Positions 1 through 6,589 of a DNA stretch of 12,611 bases are shown here, in pieces (the first letter of the stretch is position 1; the number at the start of each line of letters is the position of its first letter). The notes below the pieces were generated by a model, which saw only the letters and a program-made list of their open reading frames with translations, made no database searches and was not told the origin of the DNA. The stretch is from Hyphomonadaceae bacterium UBA4763 (GTDB lineage Bacteria; Pseudomonadota; Alphaproteobacteria; Caulobacterales; Aquidulcibacteraceae), in contig DHHV01000147.1 in the NCBI GenBank assembly GCA_002403455.1, positions 13,511 to 26,121 of the forward strand, given 5' to 3'. The position numbers were made by a program, and so were the translations under genes.

Positions 1-750
1 GGCGAGCCGCTTGGCCTGTTCAATCCAACGTTCCCGCCCGATGCGGCCCTTGAATTTCAGCGCGGCGTCGATCCGCTCGACATCGGCCGGCGACAGCTCG
101 GCGATGTCCTGAAAGCGAAACACGCCAAGTCCGTTCAGCGCCTGGGCAAGCTTGGGACCAATCCCGTTGATCAGGGTCAGATCGTCGGCCGGCGCGGGTT
201 CGACGGGCGTGGGGGCGATTACAGGAGCAGGGGACGAGGCGGACGTTTCGGCGCGATTATTGGATTTGAAAGCAGCCTTGGACGCAGGGCTTGGCGCCGG
301 CGCGGTCTCCGCCGCCTCATTGTCGTTTTCGACGATTTCGGGCGTCGCCGCCTTATTCACCGCGAAAAACGGCAATTCCAGCGTGACATTGGCGCGGGGC
401 TGGTCGGCGGCGCGCGGCGGTTGAGCGGCCGCAGCAGCGAACTCGCCACCCGCTCCCGGCGTCGGCAAAAACAATTGCCAATAGGCTTCGCCCCAGCGCT
501 GCAACAATGCGCCAGCCTTGGTGCTCCACGCTTCATGCGCGCGCAAAGGGTCAAGGTCGGGCGCGCGCCAGACCAGCGCCGCCATCCGCTTTTGGGTGTC
601 CTGCGCCAGCGCCAGCGCGCCAATATGGGCCGGCTCCAGCCCTGGAAAGCGCGCGACATGCGCCCAATGATCAATCCCGGCAAAAACGAAAGTCGTCAGG
701 CGGGCATTCCATTCTTTGGTGAAGGATGCTGTTTGATCCCAGCTTTCCAT
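1..750 (-). CDS. Phasin-like protein with C-terminal helix-hairpin-helix domain (3' end cut by window edge)
   Basis: The frame is open for 250 codons from ATG at 750 to the left edge with no stop, so the C-terminus lies outside the window. Residues 1-95 are predicted mostly helical and rich in Trp, Ala and Leu (for example HWAHVARFPGLEP at 28-40 and LLQRWGEAYWQLFLP at 82-96). Residues 97-190 are a low-complexity Ala/Pro linker. Residues 190-250 form a helix-hairpin-helix module with the signature LINGIGPKLAQALNGLGV (193-210), the type also found at C-termini of alphaproteobacterial NuoE and L21 variants. An AGAGG ribosome site sits 7 nt before the ATG. The gene follows cfa by 95 bp and seems to have its own control region with a PhaR-like element. 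I infer a phasin-like, granule-associated protein. The N-terminus is not a clear match to any family I can name, so the function is tentative; the HhH call is firm. Confidence 0.85.
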   Translation of the reverse strand, partial: MESWDQTASFTKEWNARLTTFVFAGIDHWAHVARFPGLEPAHIGALALAQDTQKRMAALVWRAPDLDPLRAHEAWSTKAGALLQRWGEAYWQLFLPTPGAGGEFAAAAAQPPRAADQPRANVTLELPFFAVNKAATPEIVENDNEAAETAPAPSPASKAAFKSNNRAETSASSPAPVIAPTPVEPAPADDLTLINGIGPKLAQALNGLGVFRFQDIAELSPADVERIDAALKFKGRIGRERWIEQAKRLA

Positions 751-757
751 ATCAACG

Positions 758-762
758 CCTCT
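758..762 (-). promoter_or_regulatory. Ribosome binding site of the phasin-like gene
   Basis: On the minus strand this reads AGAGG, 7 nt before the ATG at 750. It supports that start codon; the gene's N-terminus is otherwise not pinned by family conservation. Confidence 0.6.
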
Positions 763-802
763 TGCGCTTGTGCGATTCTGTCACGCCCGTCATACAAGAT
801 TA

Positions 803-816
803 TGCTGCATTGCACA
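803..816 (-). promoter_or_regulatory. TGC-rich palindromic element, candidate PhaR operator
   Basis: The minus strand reads TGTGCAATGCAGCA, containing the 9-bp perfect palindrome TGCAATGCA (806-814; TGCATTGCA on the plus strand). It is followed directly by a -10-like CATAAT. It lies about 55 nt upstream of the phasin-like gene's ATG, in the only non-coding gap between that gene and cfa. PhaR repressors of polyhydroxyalkanoate (PHA) metabolism in alphaproteobacteria bind TGC/GCA-rich sites of this style upstream of phasin genes. The match to that style is by eye and the regulator is not in the window. Confidence 0.4.
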
Positions 817-845
817 ATAAGTCGGCGCAAATGTGATCGCAAAGC

Positions 846-2057
846 TCAGGCGCGCACCAAAGCCAATTGCGCCACATCAATGCGCCCCGTTCGAAAGCCC
901 GCTTCGCAATAGGCCAGATAAAACCGCCACAAGCGATTGAAGCGCTCGTCAAACCCGAGCGGCGCGATCGTCCGCCAAGCGCTTTCAAAGCGGTGGCGCC
1001 ATTGCGCCAGCGTTTCCGCATAAGACCGGCCAAATTGCTCCAATTGGGCGATCTTCAGGCCGTTATGAGCCGTCACTTGCTGCAGGCGCGAAATCGACGG
1101 CAACATTCCCCCGGGGAACACGTATTTTTGGATAAAATCGACGCGGGCGCGATAGCCTTCGAACAGATCGTCGCGGATCGTGATGATTTGCAACGCCGCG
1201 CGGCCGCTGTCGCGCAAACATTCGGTGATCTTGGAGAAATAAGTCGGCCAATAGCGTTCGCCGACCGCTTCGAACATTTCGATCGAGGCGACATGATCGA
1301 ATTTGCCGCGCAAATCGCGGTAATCGCGCATTTCGATGCTGACCTGGTCGTTCAGGCCGGCCTTTTGAATACGCGCCCGTGCAAAAGCGTGTTGTTCGTC
1401 ACTGATGGTGATCGCCGTGACGCGGGCGCCGCGCTCTTTGGCGGCATATTCGGCAAAGCCGCCCCAGCCGCAGCCGATTTCCAGCACATGCTGGCCGGGT
1501 TTTAAGTCCAATTGATTAGCGAGCGCGCGATATTTGTTCGCTTGACCTGCCTCAAGGCTTTCATCGGCTGTTGAAAACAACGCCGAGGAATAGGTCATCG
1601 ACGGATCGAGCCATTGCGCAAAGAACGCATTGCCAAGATCATAATGGGCGAGAATGTTTTCTTTCGAGCCTTTGCGGGTATTTTCCCGTCGCAGATGGCC
1701 GAGCAAATTCAACAGCGATTTCAGTCCCCAGCCGCGCGCGGCGCGGCCAAGCGCGTCGAAATTGTCCGAACAAACCGCCAATAATCCCGGCAGATCCGGG
1801 GTGTCCCACTCCCCCAATAGATAGCTTTCGGCAAAGCCGACATCGCCGCTGGCGAACACGCGATCGGCGAGCCGCGCATCGCGCACGAATAGCTGCGCTT
1901 CGCCTCCGGGCTCTGCGCCGACGCAATCAAAAACCCGTCCATCCGGCAGATGTAAAATCAGCCGACCGCGCAGGATGCGCTGGGCCGCCCCCACCATGGC
2001 GTTGAGCGCCAATGATTTACGCTTGGGCGCGACGCGATTTGGTTCGTTACTTTTCAT
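846..2057 (-). CDS. cfa: Cyclopropane-fatty-acid-synthase-like SAM methyltransferase
   Basis: A protein of 403 residues, slightly longer than the E. coli enzyme (about 380). Family marks in order: HYDLGNAFF (138-146), the SAM-binding glycine motif VLEIGCGWGGF (191-201), SIEMFEAVGE (258-267), IQKYVFPGG (309-317) and YCEAGFRTG near the C-terminus (383-391). The family transfers a methyl from S-adenosylmethionine to the double bond of unsaturated acyl chains in membrane phospholipids. Of the five bicarbonate-site residues of E. coli Cfa, Glu (263), Ile (292) and Tyr (346) seem conserved, but the Cys is Ser (158) and the His aligns with Gln (290). The product could therefore be a methylated rather than a cyclopropane chain. 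ATG at 2057 is chosen; a GTG at 2060 immediately precedes it. It follows the DUF1365 gene by 61 bp and is probably the last gene of the phr operon. The family call is firm; the exact product is inference. Confidence 0.92.
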   Translation of the reverse strand: MKSNEPNRVAPKRKSLALNAMVGAAQRILRGRLILHLPDGRVFDCVGAEPGGEAQLFVRDARLADRVFASGDVGFAESYLLGEWDTPDLPGLLAVCSDNFDALGRAARGWGLKSLLNLLGHLRRENTRKGSKENILAHYDLGNAFFAQWLDPSMTYSSALFSTADESLEAGQANKYRALANQLDLKPGQHVLEIGCGWGGFAEYAAKERGARVTAITISDEQHAFARARIQKAGLNDQVSIEMRDYRDLRGKFDHVASIEMFEAVGERYWPTYFSKITECLRDSGRAALQIITIRDDLFEGYRARVDFIQKYVFPGGMLPSISRLQQVTAHNGLKIAQLEQFGRSYAETLAQWRHRFESAWRTIAPLGFDERFNRLWRFYLAYCEAGFRTGRIDVAQLALVRA

Positions 2058-2118
2058 CACCCACTCATATCCGCATCGAAGGCGCAGGTTTTAAGGCATT
2101 GATCCGCATAGACGCCGA

Positions 2119-2910
2119 TCATTCCGCTTCAGCCGCTGTGACAGATGGCCACAGGGGGGCAGGCTTGGGATGGTAACGCGCGCCGCGCCGCCAAATCCAC
2201 AAGGCGTGCCAATGAATACCGACCAGCACATTGATCGCATTGGGGCCGAGCGACAGCGCCATTTGCGCCAGAAAAGCCGTCGTGAGCGGCGCGCGATGGC
2301 CGATCAGACTGGCGCTATGGGCGCGCGCGCCATCCCTCCCCCATGTGTCGACTTTCAGGCTGAAATGCGCGTCCGGCGGCTGCAGGCGAAAACGATAGCG
2401 CCCCTCGCGCGGAAAAAACGGCGAGACGTGAAACGCTTTCGGGGCGTGATGGCGCGGCGCGTCCGGCGCCAGCCGCGCTACGTAAGAATGCCGCTCGCCG
2501 AAGGTGTTGCGCACCTCATATATCACCCCGCGCACGACCCCGCTGGCGTCCTCCCCAAAATGCACGGTCAGTGGATTAAAGGCGCGACCGAGAATGCGTG
2601 GAAAGCACAAGGTTTTGACGCTGCCCGCGATCTCGAGCCCGATGCCACGCCATTGCGCGCGCGCCCAATCTTTCAAGCCAACGCCGCGTTGGTCGCCATG
2701 GTCGCGTTCGTGAAAGCTGATCAAGGCGGGGCGGTTGACGCCAAACCACGGATGGGTGCGGTCGGCCGCCGGAAGCTGGTCAAGATCGATCAGGATTTGC
2801 GACAACCGCTGGCGAAAGCCGCGCCGAAATGGCGTAAAGCGCGTATGGGCCGTTAGGCCGCGATAGCCGATGACCGCCGGTCGGCTGCGCGCGCGCTCAG
2901 GCGCCGTCAT
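2119..2910 (-). CDS. DUF1365 family protein
   Basis: A protein of 263 residues. DUF1365 marks in order: HTRFTPFRRGF (22-32), DLDQL (42-46), SFHERDHGD (65-73), FNPLTVHF (111-118), YEVRNTFGERHSY (131-143), KAFHVSPFF (158-166) and a C-terminal IHWHALWIWRRGARY (232-246). No signal peptide is evident. The biochemical activity of the family is poorly defined, but its genes habitually sit between a flavin amine oxidase and a Cfa-like methyltransferase, as here, pointing to work on membrane fatty acids. ATG at 2910 is chosen over an upstream in-frame start. It has a GAGG ribosome site 6 nt before it (2917-2920) and overlaps the end of the oxidoreductase gene by 14 bp, typical of translational coupling. 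An upstream start would add 28 residues of non-conserved, Arg-rich sequence. Confidence 0.9.
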   Translation of the reverse strand: MTAPERARSRPAVIGYRGLTAHTRFTPFRRGFRQRLSQILIDLDQLPAADRTHPWFGVNRPALISFHERDHGDQRGVGLKDWARAQWRGIGLEIAGSVKTLCFPRILGRAFNPLTVHFGEDASGVVRGVIYEVRNTFGERHSYVARLAPDAPRHHAPKAFHVSPFFPREGRYRFRLQPPDAHFSLKVDTWGRDGARAHSASLIGHRAPLTTAFLAQMALSLGPNAINVLVGIHWHALWIWRRGARYHPKPAPLWPSVTAAEAE

Positions 2911-4216
2911 GCAGGACCTCGCCGCGCTCGAGCGCCCGCCACGGCTGGGATTGCAACGGCGCATCGTCAAATTGCCAAGGGATCTCGCCGCCAAGCGCCA
3001 AGGCGGCGCGCAAGCCCGATTTCAGCCCGTCTTCGTGAAAGCCAAAGCCGAGCCAGGCCCCGGCAAAATGAATGCCGCCGCGCCCTTGCAGTGCTGAAAG
3101 CTGCGCCTGGCCGGCGAGCGCTGCTTTGTCGAATTGCGGATGGGCGTAACGATACCGCCCAAAAATCTTCGTCTCTTCGATTGGATCAACCGGGTTCAGC
3201 GTCACGAACAAGGGATAAGCGCGATCGATATTCTGCAACAAATTCATCCAATAGCTCACCGTCACCGCGCCCGTCGGATTGGCGGCGATGTTCCAAGACG
3301 CCCAGGCGCTGCGGCGCAGCGGCATTAGCCGCGCATCTCGGTGTAAAACGACGTCGTTCTCCGCAAAACGGATGCCGTGCAACGCGGCGCGTAAATCGGC
3401 GGGCGCATTTTCGATCATGCCCAAAGCTTGGTCAGAATGACAAGCAAAGACAACCGCGTCGTAATAGCCGATCTCGCCGTCTTTGCCGAACAAGGTCGCC
3501 CCGCCTTGCGGTTCAAAGCGGGCCCTGACGACCGGGTGATCGACTTTGGCCCGCGCGCCCAAGGCCGCGCCAATCGCCGCCACATAACTGCGCGAGCCGC
3601 CGACCACGGAGCGCCAAATCGGTCGATCGATATGCATCAATCGGTGATTGTCGAAAAATCGCAGAAAACTCGCCGCCGGGAAATCAAGGATATCGTCCTC
3701 CGGCGTTGACCAGATCGCCGCCCCCATCGGCAGAATGTAATCGCGCCGAAAGCGGTCGCTAACGCCAAGACCCTCAAGATAAATCCCCAGCGTTTTGCCG
3801 TCGACCTTGCCGCTGCGCAGATCGCTGCGCGCCTGCGCGTTGAATCGGGCGACATCGCCGAGCATTCCCAAAAACGCTGGATTGAGGAGATTTCGCCGCC
3901 AGGCGAAGACCCCGCCAATGCCGACGCTCGACCATTCGCGCCCTTCGCCGCGCGAGACGCCAAAACTCATGTCGCTGGCATAAGTCTCAATGCCCAGATG
4001 GGCGAAGAATTGCGTCAAATTGGGGTAATTGTGAGTGTTATAGACGATGAAGCCGGTGTCGACAGCGATTTTGACGCCGTCATAATCAATGTCGACGGTG
4101 GCGCTGTGGCCGCCTAGCCGCGCCGCGCTTTCGAACAGCGTGACGTTGCGCCGGTTGCGCAGCGCCCAGGCTGCCGACAGGCCAGACACGCCCGCGCCGA
4201 TAATGGCGATTTTCAT
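2897..4216 (-). CDS. FAD-dependent amine-oxidase-like protein (COG2907 type)
   Basis: A protein of 439 residues. The N-terminal FAD-binding Rossmann fold starts at residue 1 with MKIAIIGAGVSGL, followed by an acidic ribose-binding Glu in LFES (27-30), LGGHSATVD (34-42) and DTGFIVYN (53-60). The C-terminal flavin loop is FAGAWLGFGFHEDG (384-397), characteristic of this oxidoreductase group. Such proteins are often annotated as cyclopropane or cyclopropene fatty acid synthesis proteins because of gene neighbourhood. In Rhodobacter sphaeroides a flavin amine oxidase of similar setting belongs to the singlet-oxygen regulon tied to furan fatty acids. The start at 4216 is supported by AGGAG 5 nt before it and by the Rossmann motif beginning at the first residue; it lies 25 bp after the phr stop. 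Substrate and direction of oxidation cannot be read from the sequence. Confidence 0.93.
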   Translation of the reverse strand: MKIAIIGAGVSGLSAAWALRNRRNVTLFESAARLGGHSATVDIDYDGVKIAVDTGFIVYNTHNYPNLTQFFAHLGIETYASDMSFGVSRGEGREWSSVGIGGVFAWRRNLLNPAFLGMLGDVARFNAQARSDLRSGKVDGKTLGIYLEGLGVSDRFRRDYILPMGAAIWSTPEDDILDFPAASFLRFFDNHRLMHIDRPIWRSVVGGSRSYVAAIGAALGARAKVDHPVVRARFEPQGGATLFGKDGEIGYYDAVVFACHSDQALGMIENAPADLRAALHGIRFAENDVVLHRDARLMPLRRSAWASWNIAANPTGAVTVSYWMNLLQNIDRAYPLFVTLNPVDPIEETKIFGRYRYAHPQFDKAALAGQAQLSALQGRGGIHFAGAWLGFGFHEDGLKSGLRAALALGGEIPWQFDDAPLQSQPWRALERGEVLHDGA

Positions 4217-4221
4217 GAATG

Positions 4222-4226
4222 CTCCT
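4222..4226 (-). promoter_or_regulatory. Ribosome binding site deciding the oxidoreductase start
   Basis: The minus strand reads AGGAG, 5 nt before the ATG at 4216, within the 25-nt phr-oxidoreductase spacer. It favours this start over a further-upstream in-frame start that would overlap phr and add 22 residues before the Rossmann fold. Confidence 0.7.
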
Positions 4227-4241
4227 GTGGTGGAAGAGGAA

Positions 4242-5699
4242 TTACGCGACGCTGGCGGCGGAAATCTGCGCGAACGCTTCAAGCGCCCGCGTCCGCGCCG
4301 CGCTGTGATCTAACAAGGGGCGCGGATAATCACGGCCTAGCACGATCCCGCAGCGCCGGGCGAGCGCCTCGTCCTCCCAGGGCGCGTGTAAGAGATCATG
4401 GGGAAGAGCCGCCAATTCAGGAACCCAGCGGCGCACATAGGCCCCATCGGGATCGAATTTGCGGGCTTGCGAGACCGGATTGAAAATCCGGAAATAGGGC
4501 GCCGCATCGGCTCCCGACCCAGCCACCCATTGCCAGGAGGCGGCGTTATTGGCGAGGTCGGCGTCAACCAGGGTGTCCCAAAACCATTCTTCGCCCGAAC
4601 GCCAATCGATCATCAAATCCTTGATCAGGAACGAGGCGACGATCATGCGCACCCGATTGTGCATCCAGCCGGTCGTCCATAATTCACGCATCCCGGCGTC
4701 AATGATCGGAAAGCCGGTCTTGCCGCGCCGCCAGGCGCGCAGCGCGGCGGGATCGTTCCGCCACGGAAAGGCGTCAAATTGGGCGCGCCAATTGGCGACC
4801 GGCAGATCAGGGCGATGATGCAGGAGGTGATAGGAAAACTCGCGCCAGCACAGTTCCTTGATGAAATGCTCGCCATCGGCGGCAAGGCTCGGGTCAGCGG
4901 CGATTGTCGCGAGCGTGCTCGCCAGCACCCGCTTGGGCGAGATTTCCCCAAACCGCAAATGCGGGGAGAGGCGCGAGGTCGTCCACTCGCCCGGGCGGTT
5001 GCGCGCTTCTTTGTAATCGCGGATCGGTCCTGCGAGAAAATCCGCCAATAATTGGCGCGCGCCGACGGCTCCTGGGCGCCAATTGCGGCGCAAACCGCCA
5101 GCCCAATCGGGCGCGTTCGGTTCGAGCCCGAGATCATCGATGGAGAGGCTCGGCGGCGCGGGCGGCGGCGTCTGCCGAGGCGGGGGGGCGTCAAGCTGGG
5201 TCGCCAACGCTGGCAGGAGCGGCGCAATGGCCCGATAGAACGGCGAATAGACTTTAAAATCGCCCCCGCTTTGCGTTTTCACCTCCCAAGGTTCGACCAA
5301 GAGCGCGGCGTTGACGCTGCGCGCTGCAACGCCTTTCGCCGCGAAATCGGCTTTCAAGTCGCGGTCGCCGGCCTGACCCCAGGGCTCAAAGCGTCGCGCC
5401 CAGAAAATGTTTGTCGCGCCGATTTCATCGACCAGATCCGGGATGACGTCACGCTCACGCCCTCGCCGCAACACCAGCGGAATGCCTAAATCGGCGAGGT
5501 CGTTTTGCAAGGCGCGCAAGGACTGCGCCAGCCACCAGCGCGCCGCCCCGCCCAATTTGCGCGCCTCAGCGGTTTCGTCATCGAGCACATAGGCGCCGAT
5601 TACCCGCCCGGCTGAAGCGGCGGCGCAAAGACCCGGATGGTCCTCGACGCGCAGATCATTGCGAAACCAATAAAGCGCGATCGGGTCTGTTTGGGCCAT
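4242..5699 (-). CDS. phr: Deoxyribodipyrimidine photolyase (cryptochrome/photolyase family)
   Basis: A protein of 485 residues, the usual length for CPD photolyases. It splits UV-induced pyrimidine dimers with blue light using reduced FAD. The N-terminal antenna-binding Rossmann domain begins with YWFRNDLRVEDHPGL (10-24). The C-terminal FAD domain carries SRLSPHLRFGEISP (242-255), KELCWREFSYHLL (281-293), WMHNRVRMIVASFL (345-358), DLANNAASWQWVAG (381-394) and DAAPYFRIFNP (398-408). The conserved Asn near the flavin and the Trp residues of WQW are present, so it should be active. A Pro-rich stretch (171-183) joins the domains. The antenna cofactor and subclass (I or III) are not resolved. The start is certain within four codons: an in-frame TAA lies at 5709-5711 and the conserved N-terminus leaves no room downstream. 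It is first gene of the operon and has an ECF-type promoter. Confidence 0.96.
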   Translation of the reverse strand: MAQTDPIALYWFRNDLRVEDHPGLCAAASAGRVIGAYVLDDETAEARKLGGAARWWLAQSLRALQNDLADLGIPLVLRRGRERDVIPDLVDEIGATNIFWARRFEPWGQAGDRDLKADFAAKGVAARSVNAALLVEPWEVKTQSGGDFKVYSPFYRAIAPLLPALATQLDAPPPRQTPPPAPPSLSIDDLGLEPNAPDWAGGLRRNWRPGAVGARQLLADFLAGPIRDYKEARNRPGEWTTSRLSPHLRFGEISPKRVLASTLATIAADPSLAADGEHFIKELCWREFSYHLLHHRPDLPVANWRAQFDAFPWRNDPAALRAWRRGKTGFPIIDAGMRELWTTGWMHNRVRMIVASFLIKDLMIDWRSGEEWFWDTLVDADLANNAASWQWVAGSGADAAPYFRIFNPVSQARKFDPDGAYVRRWVPELAALPHDLLHAPWEDEALARRCGIVLGRDYPRPLLDHSAARTRALEAFAQISAASVA

Positions 5700-5705
5700 G
5701 CGACG

Positions 5706-5735
5706 TCTTTACGCCTTTGCTATAGCGCTGGATCA
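5706..5735 (-). promoter_or_regulatory. ECF11 / RpoE-ChrR type promoter of the phr operon
   Basis: On the minus strand, TGATCC (5735-5730) is followed after 16 nt by CGTAAAGA (5713-5706). This fits the known preference of ECF11 sigma factors such as Rhodobacter sphaeroides RpoE: -35 TGATCC and -10 CGTAAGA-like. It is non-coding on both strands and ends 6 nt before the phr ATG. The expected start of transcription falls at about 5700-5703. ChrR-bound RpoE is released by singlet oxygen, so the operon is likely induced in light with oxygen. The sigma factor itself is not in this window. Confidence 0.75.
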
Positions 5736-5772
5736 CCACCACGGCCTATTCGACGCGATCGGGCGATTTCTG

Positions 5773-5783
5773 ACCGATTCGGT
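5773..5783. repeat. Perfect 11-bp palindrome ACCGATTCGGT
   Basis: ACCGA-T-TCGGT is symmetric around 5778 and non-coding. It lies between the phr promoter and the DUF502 start, flanked by two ATCGGGCG direct repeats. It might be a small operator; chance occurrence is also plausible in 191 bp. Confidence 0.3.
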
Positions 5784-5890
5784 AAAAATCGGGCGCGCGA
5801 GGGGCTTGTTCAATCGGCTTTCCGCGCGCATTTGCCTCGCGTCAAAGCGCGCCTCGATTGCAGGGCGCGCCACCTACGGGACTTGATTTC

Positions 5891-6589
5891 ATGGCCAAAC
5901 CTACGCCGGAAAACGCGCCAATTGAGGTCAACCCTCTTCGCCAGAATGGTCCCATCGGCTGGTTTCAGCGCTCTTTGGTCGCCGGCATCATCGTTTTTGC
6001 GCCAATCGGGATAACCATTTGGGCATTGTGGAGCTTTGTCGACTTCGTCGACACCAGCGTCCAAGATTTACTGCCAATGGGCTTGAAAAATAGCGACGGG
6101 TCGTTGCCATTTTGGATCCCGGGATTTGGCTTGATTAGCGCGATTGTCTTGTTGACCTTGCTCGGATCGCTCGCCACCAATGTTGTTTTCCGGTTTTTCT
6201 TGCGGCTTGGCGAGCGGATCGTTGACCGCGTGCCGTTGGTGGGCGCGATTTACGGCATTCTCAAGCAAGTTTTCTCCTCGTTTGGCGGCGGCGCCTCGAA
6301 ATCCTTCAAGGAAGTCGTGCTGGCCCCGTTCCCGCATGAAGGCGCGTGGGCGATTGGGTTTGTAACCTCGGAAAGCAATGCGGCGATCGACCAGGCGATC
6401 GGGCCAGGCAAAATTGGCGTATTCGTGCCGACAGTTCCTAATCCGACGACCGGCTTTTTGATCTACATTGAACCCGAGCGCTTGCGGAAATTGGACATTC
6501 CGGTCGAGGACGGGCTCAAAATGGTGTTGTCCTTCGGGATTGTTTCCAAAGAGGTCGAGGCTCAAGCCGCTCCGTCGCCGACGCGATAA
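5891..6589 (+). CDS. DUF502 family inner-membrane protein
   Basis: A protein of 232 residues. After a short polar N-terminus, two hydrophobic segments are visible at about 27-50 (LVAGIIVFAPIGITIWALW) and 78-103 (FGLISAIVLLTLLG and onward). They are followed by the DUF502 signature VDRVPLVGAIYGILKQV (111-127) and a soluble domain with GAWAIGFVTS (151-160) and VFVPTVPNPTTGFL (177-190). The protein should sit in the cytoplasmic membrane with a soluble C-terminal part. Its molecular role is not established in general; in alphaproteobacteria it is often next to recG. ATG at 5891 is chosen over an in-frame TTG at 5858. No strong ribosome site precedes it. Its last 28 bp overlap the end of recG on the opposite strand. 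Confidence 0.92.
   Translation: MAKPTPENAPIEVNPLRQNGPIGWFQRSLVAGIIVFAPIGITIWALWSFVDFVDTSVQDLLPMGLKNSDGSLPFWIPGFGLISAIVLLTLLGSLATNVVFRFFLRLGERIVDRVPLVGAIYGILKQVFSSFGGGASKSFKEVVLAPFPHEGAWAIGFVTSESNAAIDQAIGPGKIGVFVPTVPNPTTGFLIYIEPERLRKLDIPVEDGLKMVLSFGIVSKEVEAQAAPSPTR

Larger units (their letters stand above)
5700..5890. other. Divergent intergenic region between phr and the DUF502 gene
   Basis: This 191-bp gap is the largest non-coding stretch in the window. Its left end holds the phr promoter. The middle holds an 11-bp perfect palindrome (5773-5783) and two copies of ATCGGGCG (5759-5766 and 5789-5796). I see no convincing sigma-70 promoter for the plus-strand gene, and no tRNA or obvious small RNA. 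Confidence 0.7.

Noticed and set aside
421..912. A plus-strand open frame crossing the phasin-like gene start and the upstream gap
   Set aside because: The minus-strand frame gives a coherent protein with an HhH domain and ribosome site. This one is a basic, featureless shadow.
867..1505. A 212-codon open frame on the plus strand opposite cfa
   Set aside because: It is antisense to conserved SAM-methyltransferase motifs and has low-complexity composition without a domain.
2100..2105. Another TGATCC, on the plus strand near the DUF1365-cfa gap
   Set aside because: No CGTA-like -10 follows at 15-17 nt and no plus-strand gene starts downstream.
2061..2118. ATGCGGAT occurs twice in the short DUF1365-cfa spacer (minus strand)
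   Set aside because: An 8-bp repeat in a 58-61 bp spacer with no symmetry or promoter-like context; treated as chance.
2170..2856. A 228-codon open frame on the plus strand opposite the DUF1365 gene
   Set aside because: The opposite frame carries all DUF1365 motifs. This one has no recognizable domain and no ribosome site.
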